Shown piece after piece: positions 11,506-22,779 of a DNA stretch of 64,000 nt (the stretch's first letter is position 1; each line of letters begins with the position of its first letter). Under the pieces are notes generated by a model that was not told the DNA's origin, made no database searches, and worked only from the letters and a program-made list of their open reading frames with translations. Source of the stretch: Dolomedes plantarius (taxonomy: Eukaryota; Arthropoda; Arachnida; Araneae; Dolomedidae); NCBI GenBank assembly GCA_907164885.2, contig OU015490.1:236535622-236599621 (forward strand), written 5' to 3'. The translations under genes and the position numbers were made by a program.

Positions 11506-12576
11506 TTAAATTATTGACTTCAAACAACATTCCATGTCACACACAAGTAGTAGAAAGGATTGTTAAATTAGTTACCGGGTCATACTTGTCCGTTCGTGGT
11601 ACTTCTGCAAGAGATGCATTGATAAAAACAAAAATACATTTTCAAAAGATAATGCCAAAATTTTAAACAATGAAACAATCCAATGTGTCAGTGAAATAAG
11701 TAATGGAAACCATGTGTGATTACTATGGACTTTTGAAAAGCATGAATATTTTTTTCAAAATAACGTTTTGCCTTTATAGACATTACATTAATATTTTTCA
11801 AAATAAGTGTGATTTGTTTATTTTAACTAAGGTACGTCAATTAAAAATTGTTTTTCTTTTATTTCAATGTGTATTATAAGAATATGCTACTGTAAAATTA
11901 ATATGATGAAAATCGCGAAATTCCACAAAATCAGCTGTTCTGTTATGGCATCTAAAAATTAGAAATACTTAGAATATGCAAGTTTTCTGTCAAAATATCA
12001 TATTTTGAATATTAAATTTACAGAAAATAAACATTATTTTAATATACTATAAGAGAAATCAACAAAAAATACAAAAATAATCACTTTTTAATAAAAATCT
12101 CCATTTTGAAACCACTTTGCGGCACTTAAAAATATTTTAGTAGAGCAAAAAGATTTTATATTCTTAATTTTAATTTTAAAAGACAACTTTTGGAAACTAG
12201 AGCATATTGAAATTCAGAAAAAAAAATTTTCGTTCCACCGTGATGTCAGAGTGTCTTTTAAGTGCCTCGTCCTTAAGTGCCTTTATGTGTACTATTTTTA
12301 TGAAGTAAAACGTATTATATAATCAGTTTAGCAGGTCTCCTGACTAAAAGGAATGTTTAAATTACATATTTTGCTACTTTTTTGTACTACAAGTGTATTA
12401 AATTTCAAAATAATTGCGAAATTTGTCAAAAATTTAATAAAAACCAAAAGTTTGACCTTCTTGCGCGAACTGAAAACATGCACCAATTAGCTAATTTTTA
12501 ATTTCCGTCTTTAATTTGTTAAAAGGCAACTATTGAAATTGAAAAAAAAGTTTTTTTCGTTCCACCCTAATGTACA
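11506..12576. repeat. Right arm of the foldback
   Basis: Inverted partner of 9621-10712. Just outside it lies a (CA)n run (12573-12597). Confidence 0.88.
11508..11666 (+). pseudogene. Inverted second copy of the same protein's C-terminus
   Basis: The right arm, read on the plus strand, encodes NNIPCHTQVVERIVKLVTG, then LSVRGTSARDALIKTKIH and KIMPKF, and then stops. It parallels the minus-strand end at 10523-10712 with a few substitutions. This shows that the arm includes coding DNA and not only terminal repeats. Confidence 0.8.
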
Positions 12577-12784
12577 CACACACACACACACACACATACA
12601 CGTAAACACATAGAAAGAGTTATTAAAACAATGAAAACATGGCCATTTCTCCAAAATTTTTAATTAGTAAATTGAAGGCTCACCTATGACTGATTAGTTG
12701 TGGCACCTATTACTGGCAAGCTGTATAGGTGGCTACAAGTGAACACGTACACAGCCTGAAATCAGCGGGGTATAGAGTGATATA

Positions 12785-13409
12785 CCGTAAAATCTTGGCT
12801 ATAATACACACACGTGTATAATACGCATGCTTAATTTTGCTCGAAATTTTTGGAGAAAATTAAAATTCGACTATAATACGCATCCATAACTTTTCAATAT
12901 TTTATTTAAAACTTGCAAATATACTTATTAACATAAATAAAATTTGTAATAAAAATAAACGAAAACTTCAATTTCGGTAGCCAAAATAAAAACTTAAATT
13001 TTTAATTCAAAACAAACAATACTGTCATATGTATCATATGTGTCATATTATCATGTATTATATGTGTCATATTATCATTCTTAATCACTTTCACTAGAAT
13101 ACAGCTCATCTATTGTTTGTATAAGAATATAGTTTATACAAACTTTGTTCATCTATTGTTTGCATAAAAATATAGTTTACAGTTTATAGTTTATAGTTTA
13201 TTATAATTTATACTTTATTGCTCATCTATAGCAACAATAGAGGAGCTATAAAAACATAGCTCATCTATTGTTGTTCAAAAATTATAGTTTTAAACATTGT
13301 TATTTATTTAATGTTTAAAACTATATTTTTTGTACACGTGTTTTATACGCACTTTCATTTTTGCGGACTAAAATGTGAAAAAAAGTGCGTATTATACTCG
13401 ATTTTACGG
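12785..13409. mobile_element. TA-flanked non-autonomous DNA transposon
   Basis: Ends are inverted: CCGTAAAATC...GGCTATAATACAC at the left and CCGTAAAATCGAGTATAATA as the complement of the right. TA lies at 12783-12784 and 13410-13411. It is 625 bp of AT-rich interior with GTTTATAGTTTATAGT-type short repeats (13160-13215) and no transposase. The terminal motif fits pogo/Tigger-type MITEs. Confidence 0.75.
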
Positions 13410-13659
13410 TACGTAAGTCATGTACGTAAGATTTTGAAGCTTTGTACCATTAATTCAGCAACATGTGACCTAACTGCTATAATGATGCAGGTGGGGGAGA
13501 AAGTGATCAAACATTTCTTTCCAAATGGTCCCAAGAATGTTCTGCGTTGTTACGATTAAGCTACTGAGGCGTCCAGGAAAGATTCTCATGCTTTTAAACC
13601 ACATGTTGACACATCTCACATGATACACGAGTGTGTTATCGTCTTGGAAGCATGTAAGG

Positions 13660-14370
13660 GTTGTTATAAAGACTCATGGAGTATATCTATTAATATTCAG
13701 GTCTTTATAACTGTCTCTCGTAACCGCCATATATTGGCAGAAAAGAAAAATGAATTGTTGCCACGAAAGGCGATGCACGCCAAATCTGGTGGTTTGCGCC
13801 CGTATTGCGCAGGTGCGAAATACAGCTTGGCGCGGTTCAAGGTTAGCTTCGTAAAATAACCACAGAGAGCTCTTGGAAGCGTACGAAGGACGTGACACTT
13901 TTTTGGAGGTGGTGTTAGAGGTAGCTGAGTGAGGAGCAAGGCATGGCAGATCTAATTATTTACTTTTTTTTCATTATGTTTTGTTAAATAAATTTCTTAT
14001 TTGCTCCTTAACCCCCTTGTCCGTCACATAATTTACTGTAGTAGATAATGTTTCATTTGTGTGAATTAATTTGATGAGTATAGTAATCTGCTTTGCACGT
14101 GGGTCAGGCCGTCTGTAGGGTTAGTTATTTCGTACTTGGTTAAGTGCGGTTAACCTAAAATAACTACTTTATTTACTATATGTTACCTGAGACAACCTGT
14201 TTGGGTTATCTTTCATATCGCATTGTTTCTTGAAGTTAAATCTGTAACTTAATTTTATACACAACGCATTTCATGTTTCACCATTTTTTTGGCTGGCTTA
14301 ACTTTTCGCTAATTTGCTACCACTTGTTCCGATGCGGCTTCCCATTTGGCGCCGTAATATTCGGCCACAC
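13660..14370 (+). repeat. Dispersed repeat, copy 1 (inverted partner at 20890-21615)
   Basis: Read forward it matches the complement of 20890-21615. Shared points include GACTCATGGAGTATATCTAT, GCCAAATCTGGTG, the TTAAGTGC...GGTTAACC region, and CTAATTTGCTACCACTTGTT near 14310. Divergence is moderate. No convincing coding frame. Class unknown; it could be part of a larger transposon. Confidence 0.75.
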
Positions 14371-15604
14371 AACAAGGGTCATTAGGGAATGCCAGCAACG
14401 TAGCATTCATATGTCCATGAGTTGATTTTAAAACGTAATGTACAGTTATGAGAGCTCGGTTGCGTAGCGCGCTATCATGCAGTTTACTTCCCTGTGAGAT
14501 ATTCGATTGTAAAACTTGTGAAATAAATTATCTGACAGCAGATTAATGTTTTATCTACTTTCATATACTCCTACATGCTTGAAGTAATAATTCGGTTTTG
14601 ATAAACGGAAATCAAAACAGAAAATTAATTTTGCTTCCCGAGAATTACATGAAAGCTCATAAATGTACAAGCAAATTCTATTTTAAAGTGAAATAAAGAA
14701 TAAGCTGGAAATAAATAAAAAAAAGAATAAGAAAAATTATTTTTTTCGCATTTTCCAATTTTCGAGTCTGCCTGCATCAATTAAACCCGGATGTAATTTT
14801 TGATTTGCATAAAAAACATAAAACTAGTAATAAAAAATTGCGGTATTCCTTTTCCATGAAAAAAAATCTGTTACTTTCATAAAATTGCTTTATTTTAGAA
14901 GAAGATAAGTCCAAGTTGAAAATGAAATTCACTTAGTCACAAAAAAAACATGTTCCCAACTTTTTAATAAATTCTGATAACACGTAAAAATATAAGAAAT
15001 ATATTAATATCAAGGGAAACTACGTTTCAAATATTTAATTTGTTTTTAAAAGTTCAAAAGTTATTCCACGTTAATAGGATTGAATTTTGTCGCATATTAT
15101 GTATATATCACTAGATATCACCTAAAAAGTTAAAAACTGAGAATTGCATGCTATCATTAAAAAGTGATATGAAACTAGAGATTTCTAAAGTTTTTTACAG
15201 CTTTCCTTTGAATGCGTCAAAAATGCTGTGAGGAAAGTATAATATTGATAACAGGAATTTCGTCCCAATAATGAAAAAAAAAATTGATTCCACTGTTAGA
15301 AAACTAATGACTAAAGCACTTTAAAAATAATTAAATTTCTTTCATTCAATTTATGAAATGTCAAGCTTCGTAAATTTCTCCCATAAACTGAATTATTAAA
15401 TTTTAAATTATTTAAAAATCTGTACTAGTGGGAGTTTACCTTTCAGGAGAACATAAAAGAACAATTTAACCAAAACAAAGTTTGAAAACATTTCAGTGTA
15501 CTAAAATAAATGCTTCTTTGTAGGGAAATTTCTAGTTCATTTAGAAATAATACCTTAGGCAGATGTAGTTTAACATCATAAAATGCGTTTGTGTTTCCAA
15601 ATTT
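14371..15604. other. AT-rich DNA, nothing recognised
   Basis: No reading frame, RNA or repeat structure that I can support. Confidence 0.45.
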
Positions 15605-15867
15605 GGGGCCGTTCAATAATTACGTTAGCATTCAAAGGAGGGGTTCATGCTATGCTTATTTTTTGCTGGGAAGGGGGGGGGATTAGAACAGTACTCATGT
15701 AAGACAAAAAATATGCACGCAATTCTGTGCTATTTATCGAAAACATATTTTAGCCTATGAAATAGCCACAAAAAAATTACCAAACCTTACGTAAAGGTGG
15801 AGGGGGAGGACATCTGCTCATTTTTGCTTCCAAAGAAAACATGCTTACGTAATACTTGAAAGGCCCC
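15605..15867. mobile_element. MITE with GGGGCC...TTACGTAAGC ends
   Basis: 263 bp. The left end GGGGCCGTTCAATAATTACG and the complement of the right end GGGGCCTTTCAAGTATTACG form inverted repeats of about 26 bp. TTT on both sides may be a 3-bp target duplication. It contains G-runs and no coding sequence. The superfamily is not certain. Confidence 0.75.
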
Positions 15868-15986
15868 TTTAGGAAAGATTGTTACTTATTCTACTGAGTA
15901 TCTAAACGCCTTAGAAACCATGCGTAAGACTTAAAATTAATCACAGAATGTATCATTGATAACACAATATTGAACTTATGAATATA

Positions 15987-16235
15987 CGAGGGATGGAACT
16001 TTAATAGTGGCAACACTGTTGTAGAGCCTCCCCGCAACAGAATCCAGAAAAGCAGATTACACCATCCTTACGTCGCGTACCTGCCTCACCTCAGAGCGAA
16101 TGCGCTCTCCTCACAAACACCACACACATGTACAGTGACAGGATGAATACAGCTATGTTTTAGCTACCGGTCTATCGTACGAAATAATTTGTTGCATCGT
16201 ACTGATGGAAGGAAAATGCTTTTGCGCACACTGTG
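15987..16235 (+). mobile_element. Terminal fragment of a mariner-type element (tentative)
   Basis: Starts at TA with CGAGGGATGGAACTTTAATA and GTGGCAAC, a terminal motif I associate with one mariner group. About 250 bp follow, with no transposase and no right terminus visible. Tentative. Confidence 0.4.
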
Positions 16236-16286
16236 GCTTATGTGTTTGCTCGCTGGGGCTGGGAAGTGCTCTACCGTCCCCCAAAA

Positions 16287-16357
16287 AGCTGAAGCTTTTA
16301 GCTGAAGCTTTTAGCTGAAGCTTTTAGTTAAGGCTAAAAGCTGAAGCTTTTAGCCTT
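16287..16357. repeat. Three 13-bp tandem units then a 13-bp-stem palindrome
   Basis: AGCTGAAGCTTTT occurs three times head to tail (16287-16325). The palindrome follows: AAGGCTAAAAGCT (16330-16342), GA, then AGCTTTTAGCCTT (16345-16357). One arm plus flank, AATGTAAGGCTAAAAGCTGA, recurs near 22526 in the opposite sense. Confidence 0.85.
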
Positions 16358-16689
16358 ACATTGTGCAAAACTCTAATAATATTAAAATTCGTCCATGATT
16401 CAATGAGTTTACTACTACACATGTGTTTTTTTCTTTACTTTGGAAAATTACCTATAGAAATCGTATATTTAAAATCAAATAATTTAACAAGGTAGAAACA
16501 AAAGAGATTTATAATAGAAGGAATAAGGAGATATCAAGTTAAAAATATTTATTTAAGAGTCCCCCCAATGCTTTAATATTCGCGTATGATTTCTTCTAAT
16601 CTTAACCTCATCTCTGGTTATTGCCAACCCAGACATTCTGAGCATCTTTACGACAATTAGAACATGTCACTTATCTATATATATATATA

Positions 16690-17209
16690 TCTATATATAT
16701 AAAACAGTTCCGTAACTGACTCATTCATTCACTGACTGACTGACTGACATACAACGCACAGACCAAACCGCTGGACCTAAAGGGCTGAAATTTTGCATGG
16801 CGATTCTTCTAATAGTGTAGGGGTGCACTAAGAAAGATTTTTCAAAAATTCTTCTTAGATTTTTTAAAATTAAATTTGTAAGCTGTTTTTTAAACTTTTC
16901 TTACGTTTGCATTTAAAATAACACATTGAGGGTTATAAAATTTATATCACGAGAAAGATCATAAAAATTCCTTCAAAATGAAATTTTTTTCGAATTTTTA
17001 CCTCCATTTCCTGATTTTTGGTGAATTTTTAAAGATTAATTTTTAGAATTTAATTTATTAAATGCTGATCACGTGATTTCTTTTTCTGGTACTTTAAATA
17101 AATTTATCGTCACGTGCATAACAACTAAATAGACAAAAAAATTATTTTTTTCTTTATAATGCAGCAGACGATTGGATATTATCCAAAAAAAATAAATTTC
17201 CCTTAAAAT

Positions 17210-17300
<91 letters not shown>

Positions 17301-17433
17301 ACATCAATTGTATACATTGATCGTCGCATTTATTTTAAATATATATATTTATTTTTTTTGCCATTAATTGCATACATTGACCGTTGTATTTGATTTGAAT
17401 GTACTCAGTAGCGAAGCGCGGGTTTTCAGCTAG
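16690..17433 (+). mobile_element. Helitron A, first of a tandem pair
   Basis: Starts TCTATATATATAAAACAGTT after an A, followed by TGAC repeats and the GCATGGCGATTCTTCT block. Internal (TA)n at 17214-17285. It ends with GCGAAGCGCGGGTTTTCAGC and TAG at 17433. The next base, T17434, is already the first base of Helitron B. 744 bp, no coding. Confidence 0.92.
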
Positions 17434-17969
17434 TCTATATATATAAAACAGTTCCGTAACTGACTCATTCATTCATTCATTCATTCATTCACTGACTGAC
17501 TGACATACAACGCACAGACCAAACCGCTGGACCTAAAGGGCTGAAATTTTGCATGGCGATTCTTCTAATAGTGTAGGGGTGCACTAAGAAAGATTTTTCT
17601 AAATTCTTCTTAGATTTTTTTAAATTAAATTTTTAAGCTGTTTTTTAAACTTTTTTACGTTTGCATTTAAAATAATACATTGCGGATTATAAATTTATAT
17701 CACGAGAAAGATCATAAAAATTCCTTCAAAATGAAATCTTTTTCGAACCTTTACCTTGATTTTCTGATTTTTGGTGAATTTTTAAAGATTAATTTCTAGA
17801 ATTTTATTTATTAAATGTTGATCACGTGATTTCTTTTTCTGGTACTTTAAATAAATTTATCGTCACGTGCATAACAACTAAATAGACAAAAATGATATTC
17901 TTTTTCTTTCTAATGCAGCAGACGATTGGATATTATCCAAAAAAAATAAATATCCCTTACGATTTTTTT

Positions 17970-18011
<42 letters not shown>

Positions 18012-18083
18012 CATTAATTGCATACATTGACCGTTGTATTTAATTTGAATGTACTCCGTAGCGAAGCGCGGGTTTTCAGCTAG
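17434..18083 (+). mobile_element. Helitron B, abutting A head to tail
   Basis: Starts TCTATATATATAAAACAGTT immediately after the CTAG of A and ends CTAG at 18083, followed by T. 650 bp. Same family as A with scattered differences and a shorter TA run (17977-18008). No base separates A from B. Confidence 0.92.
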
Positions 18084-19179
18084 TATATATATAAAACAGT
18101 TCCGTAACTGACTGATTGACTGACTGACAGACAACGCACAGACCAAACCGCCGGACCCAAAGCTTTGAAATTTTGCATGGCGATTCTTCTTATACAGTAG
18201 GGGCGCACTTAGAAAGATTCTTAGATTCTTCTTCTTAGATTTTTTAAATTAAATTTTTGAGCTGTATTTCTAACATTCTTTAAAGTTGAATGAAAAATAA
18301 TAATATGAGGGTTATAAAATTTGTATCACAAGAGAGATAAAAAAAATTCCTTTAAAATGAAATCTTTGTTGAATATTTGCCTCCATTTTCTGATTTTTGG
18401 TTAATTTTTGAAGATTAATTTTTAGAATTTAAATTATTAAATGCTGATCACGTGGCTTCTTTTCTTTTTGTGATACTTTAAATTAATTTTGCGTTACGTG
18501 CATAACAACAAAATAAATTGACAAAAAAAAATTGCAGGTAGTCTCCTCTATCGAAACTACCTCGGGTTATTAACGTAGGATTACTTATCGTTTGCTTACC
18601 TCTTTTACAAATTTTTTTGACGCATTTTTGTACTTTTCTGTTTAACTCTTTACTGCTACTGGGTTTGGCGTGCTGCCAAAATTATAGCCCACGACGCAGG
18701 ACAATTTTTCTTTCTGTCTGAAGCATCGTTATTGAGAAACGTAATTCTACGTTAAAAAATATTAAAATACGGTAAAAGATAAAATCTAACCACTAGACTA
18801 ATTGAGATGAAAGGTTTTAAAGAATTTAATCCAAATTAGTATTTTTATTTTTATGGATATTGAGCATACAAATTAATTGCATACATTGACCGTTGCATTT
18901 AATTTGAATATTTTCTTCTACATTATTTTGTCTATAAAAATATCCGTTACGATTTTCTTATTAAAATATTTTTTTTTACATCAATTGCATACATTGATCG
19001 TTGTATTTATTATAAATATTTTTTTTTTCATTAACTGCATACATTGACCGTTGTATTTAATTTGAATGTATTACGTAACGAAGTAAGGGTATTTAGCTAG
19101 TATATATATATATATATATTCTACACCAAAGTTAGTCCTATTCCTATCTTGATTTTTCCTTTTATATTACCATAGGACC

Positions 19180-20104
19180 ATAGGAAATGGGTCGCAACTG
19201 CAATTCCTGGGCCACGCCCTCAATTGCAGACTTTCAGGTAATAAGCAGAGGGGAACCAATGAAACAGAGTATAGGAAAGGAGTGAAATGATTGGGCCGCT
19301 GCTAATCCGTGAGTTCATAGTATAAGAAAAAGTGAGTAAGCATCTTGCAGGGCAGTAGAAAAGAGGGTCTGCATACGATGCAAAGATGAAATAAGATTAA
19401 AAGAGAAGTTTAAGGATAGAAATACATTTTTATTTGTTTTTATAAAAATTTTTGTTGTTTTTACCTTGGCAAGCCAAGTATTATTTATTTTTTTTATATT
19501 TTATGTAAGACGAAGGACAAAACATTTAAGAAAATGACAGGATGGCTGTAGGCCGTTTCTGTTAGAGGGGTCAGCATGATCATAATTTGCTAAATCTTTA
19601 AGTAAATCATTATCGATATTGTAGTGAAAGTTATGGCTAGATTTTGAAGATGTTTTTTAAGAGTGGGGAGACCGATTTCATTGTAGATGTCAACATTACG
19701 GAAGTACCAAGGGGCATTTATTATTTGTCTGATCGTGCTGCTCTGCTGAGAAGCTAGTTTTTTAATATGCATTTCAGCAACAGTATGACCATGCTGGCCC
19801 ACCATAAGTTAGTATAGGACGAAGAAACGATTTATACTGAGCAATTTATTTTGAATGCTTAATTTGCTGTTCCGAGCAATTAAGGGATAAATTAGTCTGC
19901 GAGCTGCTCGAAACTTGTTCCTAACGTGTGTGATGTGATGTTTAAAAGTGATATTTTTATCGAGAACAATGCCAAGATATTTTACTGTTTCAGACCAGGG
20001 GAGATTTGTGTCTCCGATTTTAATTTGATGATTTAGGAAGGATTTTTACGCTTGAAGTGAACATACTGCAATACATTTTTCATTGTTATTTTGATTCTCA
20101 TTTG
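19180..20104 (-). mobile_element. 3' part of a Jockey-like LINE
   Basis: Minus-strand end of a non-LTR retrotransposon: a reverse transcriptase C-terminus at about 20040-19590 with a probable 3' untranslated part to about 19180. The upstream part is lost in the N gap. The 3' boundary is not exact. Confidence 0.7.
19590..20104 (-). pseudogene. Jockey-like reverse transcriptase, C-terminal part
   Basis: Reverse transcriptase of a LINE, which copies its own RNA at the integration site. Minus-strand translation from about 20040 reads IKIGDTNLPW, ETVKYLGIVLDKNITFKHHI, then FRAARRLIYPLIARNSKLS. After a break near 19807 it reads INAPWYFRNVDIYNEIGLPT and KKHLQNLA to the stop. The KYLGIVLD and APWYFRNVDI blocks are typical of the thumb and post-RT region of Jockey-clade elements. 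The catalytic FADD region would lie upstream, inside or beyond the 500-N gap. At least one frameshift or stop separates the two open parts. Confidence 0.8.
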
Positions 20105-20604
20105 NNNNNNNNNNNNNNNNNNNNNNNNNNNNNNNNNNNNNNNNNNNNNNNNNNNNNNNNNNNNNNNNNNNNNNNNNNNNNNNNNNNNNNNNNNNNNNNN
20201 NNNNNNNNNNNNNNNNNNNNNNNNNNNNNNNNNNNNNNNNNNNNNNNNNNNNNNNNNNNNNNNNNNNNNNNNNNNNNNNNNNNNNNNNNNNNNNNNNNNN
20301 NNNNNNNNNNNNNNNNNNNNNNNNNNNNNNNNNNNNNNNNNNNNNNNNNNNNNNNNNNNNNNNNNNNNNNNNNNNNNNNNNNNNNNNNNNNNNNNNNNNN
20401 NNNNNNNNNNNNNNNNNNNNNNNNNNNNNNNNNNNNNNNNNNNNNNNNNNNNNNNNNNNNNNNNNNNNNNNNNNNNNNNNNNNNNNNNNNNNNNNNNNNN
20501 NNNNNNNNNNNNNNNNNNNNNNNNNNNNNNNNNNNNNNNNNNNNNNNNNNNNNNNNNNNNNNNNNNNNNNNNNNNNNNNNNNNNNNNNNNNNNNNNNNNN
20601 NNNN
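20105..20604. other. Assembly gap, exactly 500 N
   Basis: A round-number run of N, so the real length is unknown. Any translation through it is meaningless. Confidence 0.99.
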
Positions 20605-20889
20605 GCCCCATATTCCCAGGACTTAAAACTATGTGACTCTGATCTCATCCCCAAGATGCAGGAACCGCTCCGTGGATTCCACCAGAGATTCTGCAAGCTG
20701 TAGACCCCTCCATTCGAACGTTCAATACAGCAGGTGTAGCAAACGGTATCCTTCAGCTTCCAGAATGTTAGAAGTGGGTGTTAAGCGCCGCCGCTGTCAA
20801 AAGCTTGTCCCGATATCTCCTCCGAAACCACTGGGGGTATGGGGTCGAGACCGATACGAATAGATGCAGAAAAATGTGGGGAACAAAGT
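20605..20889. other. Moderate-GC sequence after the gap, unassigned
   Basis: More GC than its surroundings, with CCGCTCCGTGGATTCCACC and GGCGCTTAACACC-type content. No recognisable protein. It may belong to an element truncated by the gap or to the repeat at 20890-21615. Confidence 0.3.
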
Positions 20890-21615
20890 GTTGTGAGGCC
20901 GAGAAATTACGACGCCAAAATGAGAAGCCGTATCGGAACAAGTGGTAGCAAATTAGCGAATAGTTAAGCCAGCCATAAAAAAGGGTGAAACATGAAATGC
21001 GTTGTGTATTAAATTAAGTTACAGAATTAACTTCAAGTAACAATGTGACATGAAAGATAACCCAGATAGGTTGTCTCAGGTAACATAGATTAAGTAGAGT
21101 ATTTACTTTAGGTTAACAGCACTTAGCTTAGCAAGAAACTACTTAACCCTACATATAGCCTGACCCACGTGCTAAGCATATTACAATACCCATTAAATTA
21201 AGTTCTACCCAAAGAAACATTATCCACTACAGTAAATTAAATTACAGACAAGGGGTTTAAGGAGCAAATAAGAAAATTTATTTTACCAAATATAATGAAA
21301 AAAGGGTATACTTAATTGTGAACAGCCAAGCCATGCCATGCTCCTCGCTCCACACTCAACACCACCTTCCAAAGTGTCACCTCCTTCCAACGAGTCCAAG
21401 CGCTGTCTGTCGTTACTTTTCGACGCTAGCCATGACTTGCGCCAAGCTGTACTTCGCGCCTGCGCAATACATGCTCAATACACCAGATTTGGCGTGCATC
21501 GCCTTTTTTGGCAATAAATCATTTTTCTTTTCTGCCAATGTATGGCAGTTATGAGAGACAGTTATAAAACCCTGAATATTAATAGATATACTCCATGAGT
21601 CTTTATAACACAAAG
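20890..21615 (-). repeat. Dispersed repeat, copy 2 (inverted to 13660-14370)
   Basis: The complement matches 13660-14370, for example AACAAGTGGTAGCAAATTAG here against its complement at about 14310, and ATAGATATACTCCATGAGTC at 21583 against its complement at about 13672. Confidence 0.75.
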
Positions 21616-22439
21616 TAAGACATGTCTCATCTTTGTCGGACTTTTTAAGTTAAGTGTAAGTTTTTTTTTAATTTTATGTTTTGTGGGGAAAATATTGACT
21701 TTTTCATCTTCAGATTACGATAACTCGCCAAAAAATGATAATAGAATTTTGACCTTTTTACAGTCTAAGACTACAGACATTTATCTTTTAAACTAGACCT
21801 CATTTGTTTAAAAATATTTTAAAACAGACTAATATTTTCATCAGAAAATGAAACACAGTTTTTAAAGAAATATCGTCCCCTATGTGGATATAATATCGAT
21901 GCTCCTCGAGTTTTTATCTTACAAAGAAAATATTTACATCATCTGGAAGCTGAAAACTCTCTTATTCATATAAACCTCATTTCAAGTCTATATCTTAAAT
22001 TTTCGATTTTTAATTGAATTTTAAATTTGAAACAGTGATGATTCAACAGTGATTGCCCTTCGCATAAGGATGGCAACAGTAAATGGATGGAAGCTGTTGC
22101 ATTACCCGAGAATCACCCCTATGTATCTTGCTATTAGCAACTTATTCATTCGACTGACTGTTCCATTATTGGTACTGAGCTAGAGCGCGCTGTTCGTATG
22201 CGATAGTTCCCGGTTTTATACCGGTGGACGCTCATTTTTACTAAATATTTGAATTTTAATCTTTTAATTCTTATTATATTTTTTATTTTACTTATCTGAA
22301 GAAGGCTTAATTTTTATATTTTTATTTTACTGCTGAGCACATATTTTCTGATGTACATATCTTGCTACTGGAGGTAAAGTCGTAAGACCATGGCACTCAA
22401 TATACCTTGAAACTCAATATACCATGACCTTGACACTAA
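21616..22439. other. AT-rich DNA, no gene recognised
   Basis: Nothing supported. It may include the body of the Helitron whose 3' end is at 22480. Confidence 0.4.
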
Positions 22440-22480
22440 CAGAGGAGCGAGCGTGGCGAGCCTAGGGGCGAAGCCCCTAG
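22440..22480 (+). mobile_element. 3' terminus of another Helitron family
   Basis: GAGCGAGCGTGGCGAGC is followed by the perfect hairpin GGGGC-GAA-GCCCC, then TAG and a host T. A GC-rich hairpin ending in CTAG is the Helitron 3' signature. The 5' end of this element was not found. Confidence 0.55.
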
Positions 22481-22779
22481 TACATATAAAAAAAATCCGT
22501 TGTTGCGGAGTTGTTACTGAAACAATGTAAGGCTAAAAGCTGAAGCTTTCCCTATATAGTTAAAAATTGTCACCAAAGAAACTGATAGTTATAACGTAAA
22601 GTACCGCCATTCCACTAAATAAAAGTTACTGAATTACAATTTAGAGCTGTTGTAGTAATTTACAAATGGTTATTGATCAGTGGTAGTAATATTACTATCA
22701 CTACCACTGATCTATGCCATTTTTTATTTCATATGCATGGAATATATAAAAAAAACTTCCTTTTTCCAATTTGTCATTC

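Larger units (their letters stand above)
9621..12576 (-). mobile_element. Foldback (palindromic) element with arms of about 1.07 kb
   Basis: The two ends are inverted copies of each other. They start at TGTACACTAGGGTAAAACGA (left) and TGTACATTAGGGTGGAACGA (complement of the right end). They stay alignable inward to about 10712 and 11506, leaving a unique centre of about 790 bp. Within each arm the terminal block (GGTGGAACGAAAAAA, then GAATTTCAATATGCTCTAG) recurs about 350 bp further in (left 9977-10040). The arms contain the 3' part of the gene whose remainder is in the centre. The flanking TGTACA is itself a palindrome, so the exact ends and target duplication cannot be fixed. I cannot place it in a named superfamily. 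Confidence 0.85.
16674..19100 (+). mobile_element. Helitron C, split by Helitrons A and B
   Basis: The TC at 16674-16675 preceded by A, plus a few TA bases to 16689, are its 5' tip. The rest (18084-19100) resumes at TATATATATAAAACAGTTCC and ends ...GGGTATTTAGCTAG with T next. It is nearly identical in layout to Helitron D at 23085-24114, which is uninterrupted. It is about 1,030 bp without the insert. The interior differs from A and B and includes a block beginning GTTTAACTCTTTACTGC. No Rep/helicase coding. Confidence 0.85.
16358..19176 (+). repeat. Segmental duplication, copy 1 (partner 22780-24183)
   Basis: Begins GTGCAAAACTCTAATAATAT and stays closely similar to 22780-24183 through about 310 bp of upstream flank, Helitron C, and a tail of about 70 bp ending near TTTATATTACCA. 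The extra 1.4 kb in this copy is the tandem Helitron pair A and B. Confidence 0.9.

Noticed and set aside
13620..13939. Small frames on both strands around 13.7 kb
   Set aside because: They lie in a dispersed repeat whose partner at 21.3-21.6 kb does not preserve them well enough to support coding.
20033..20696. Long open frames across the N runs (also 41097-41831)
   Set aside because: Unknown bases are being read as open codons; only the parts outside the gaps were considered.
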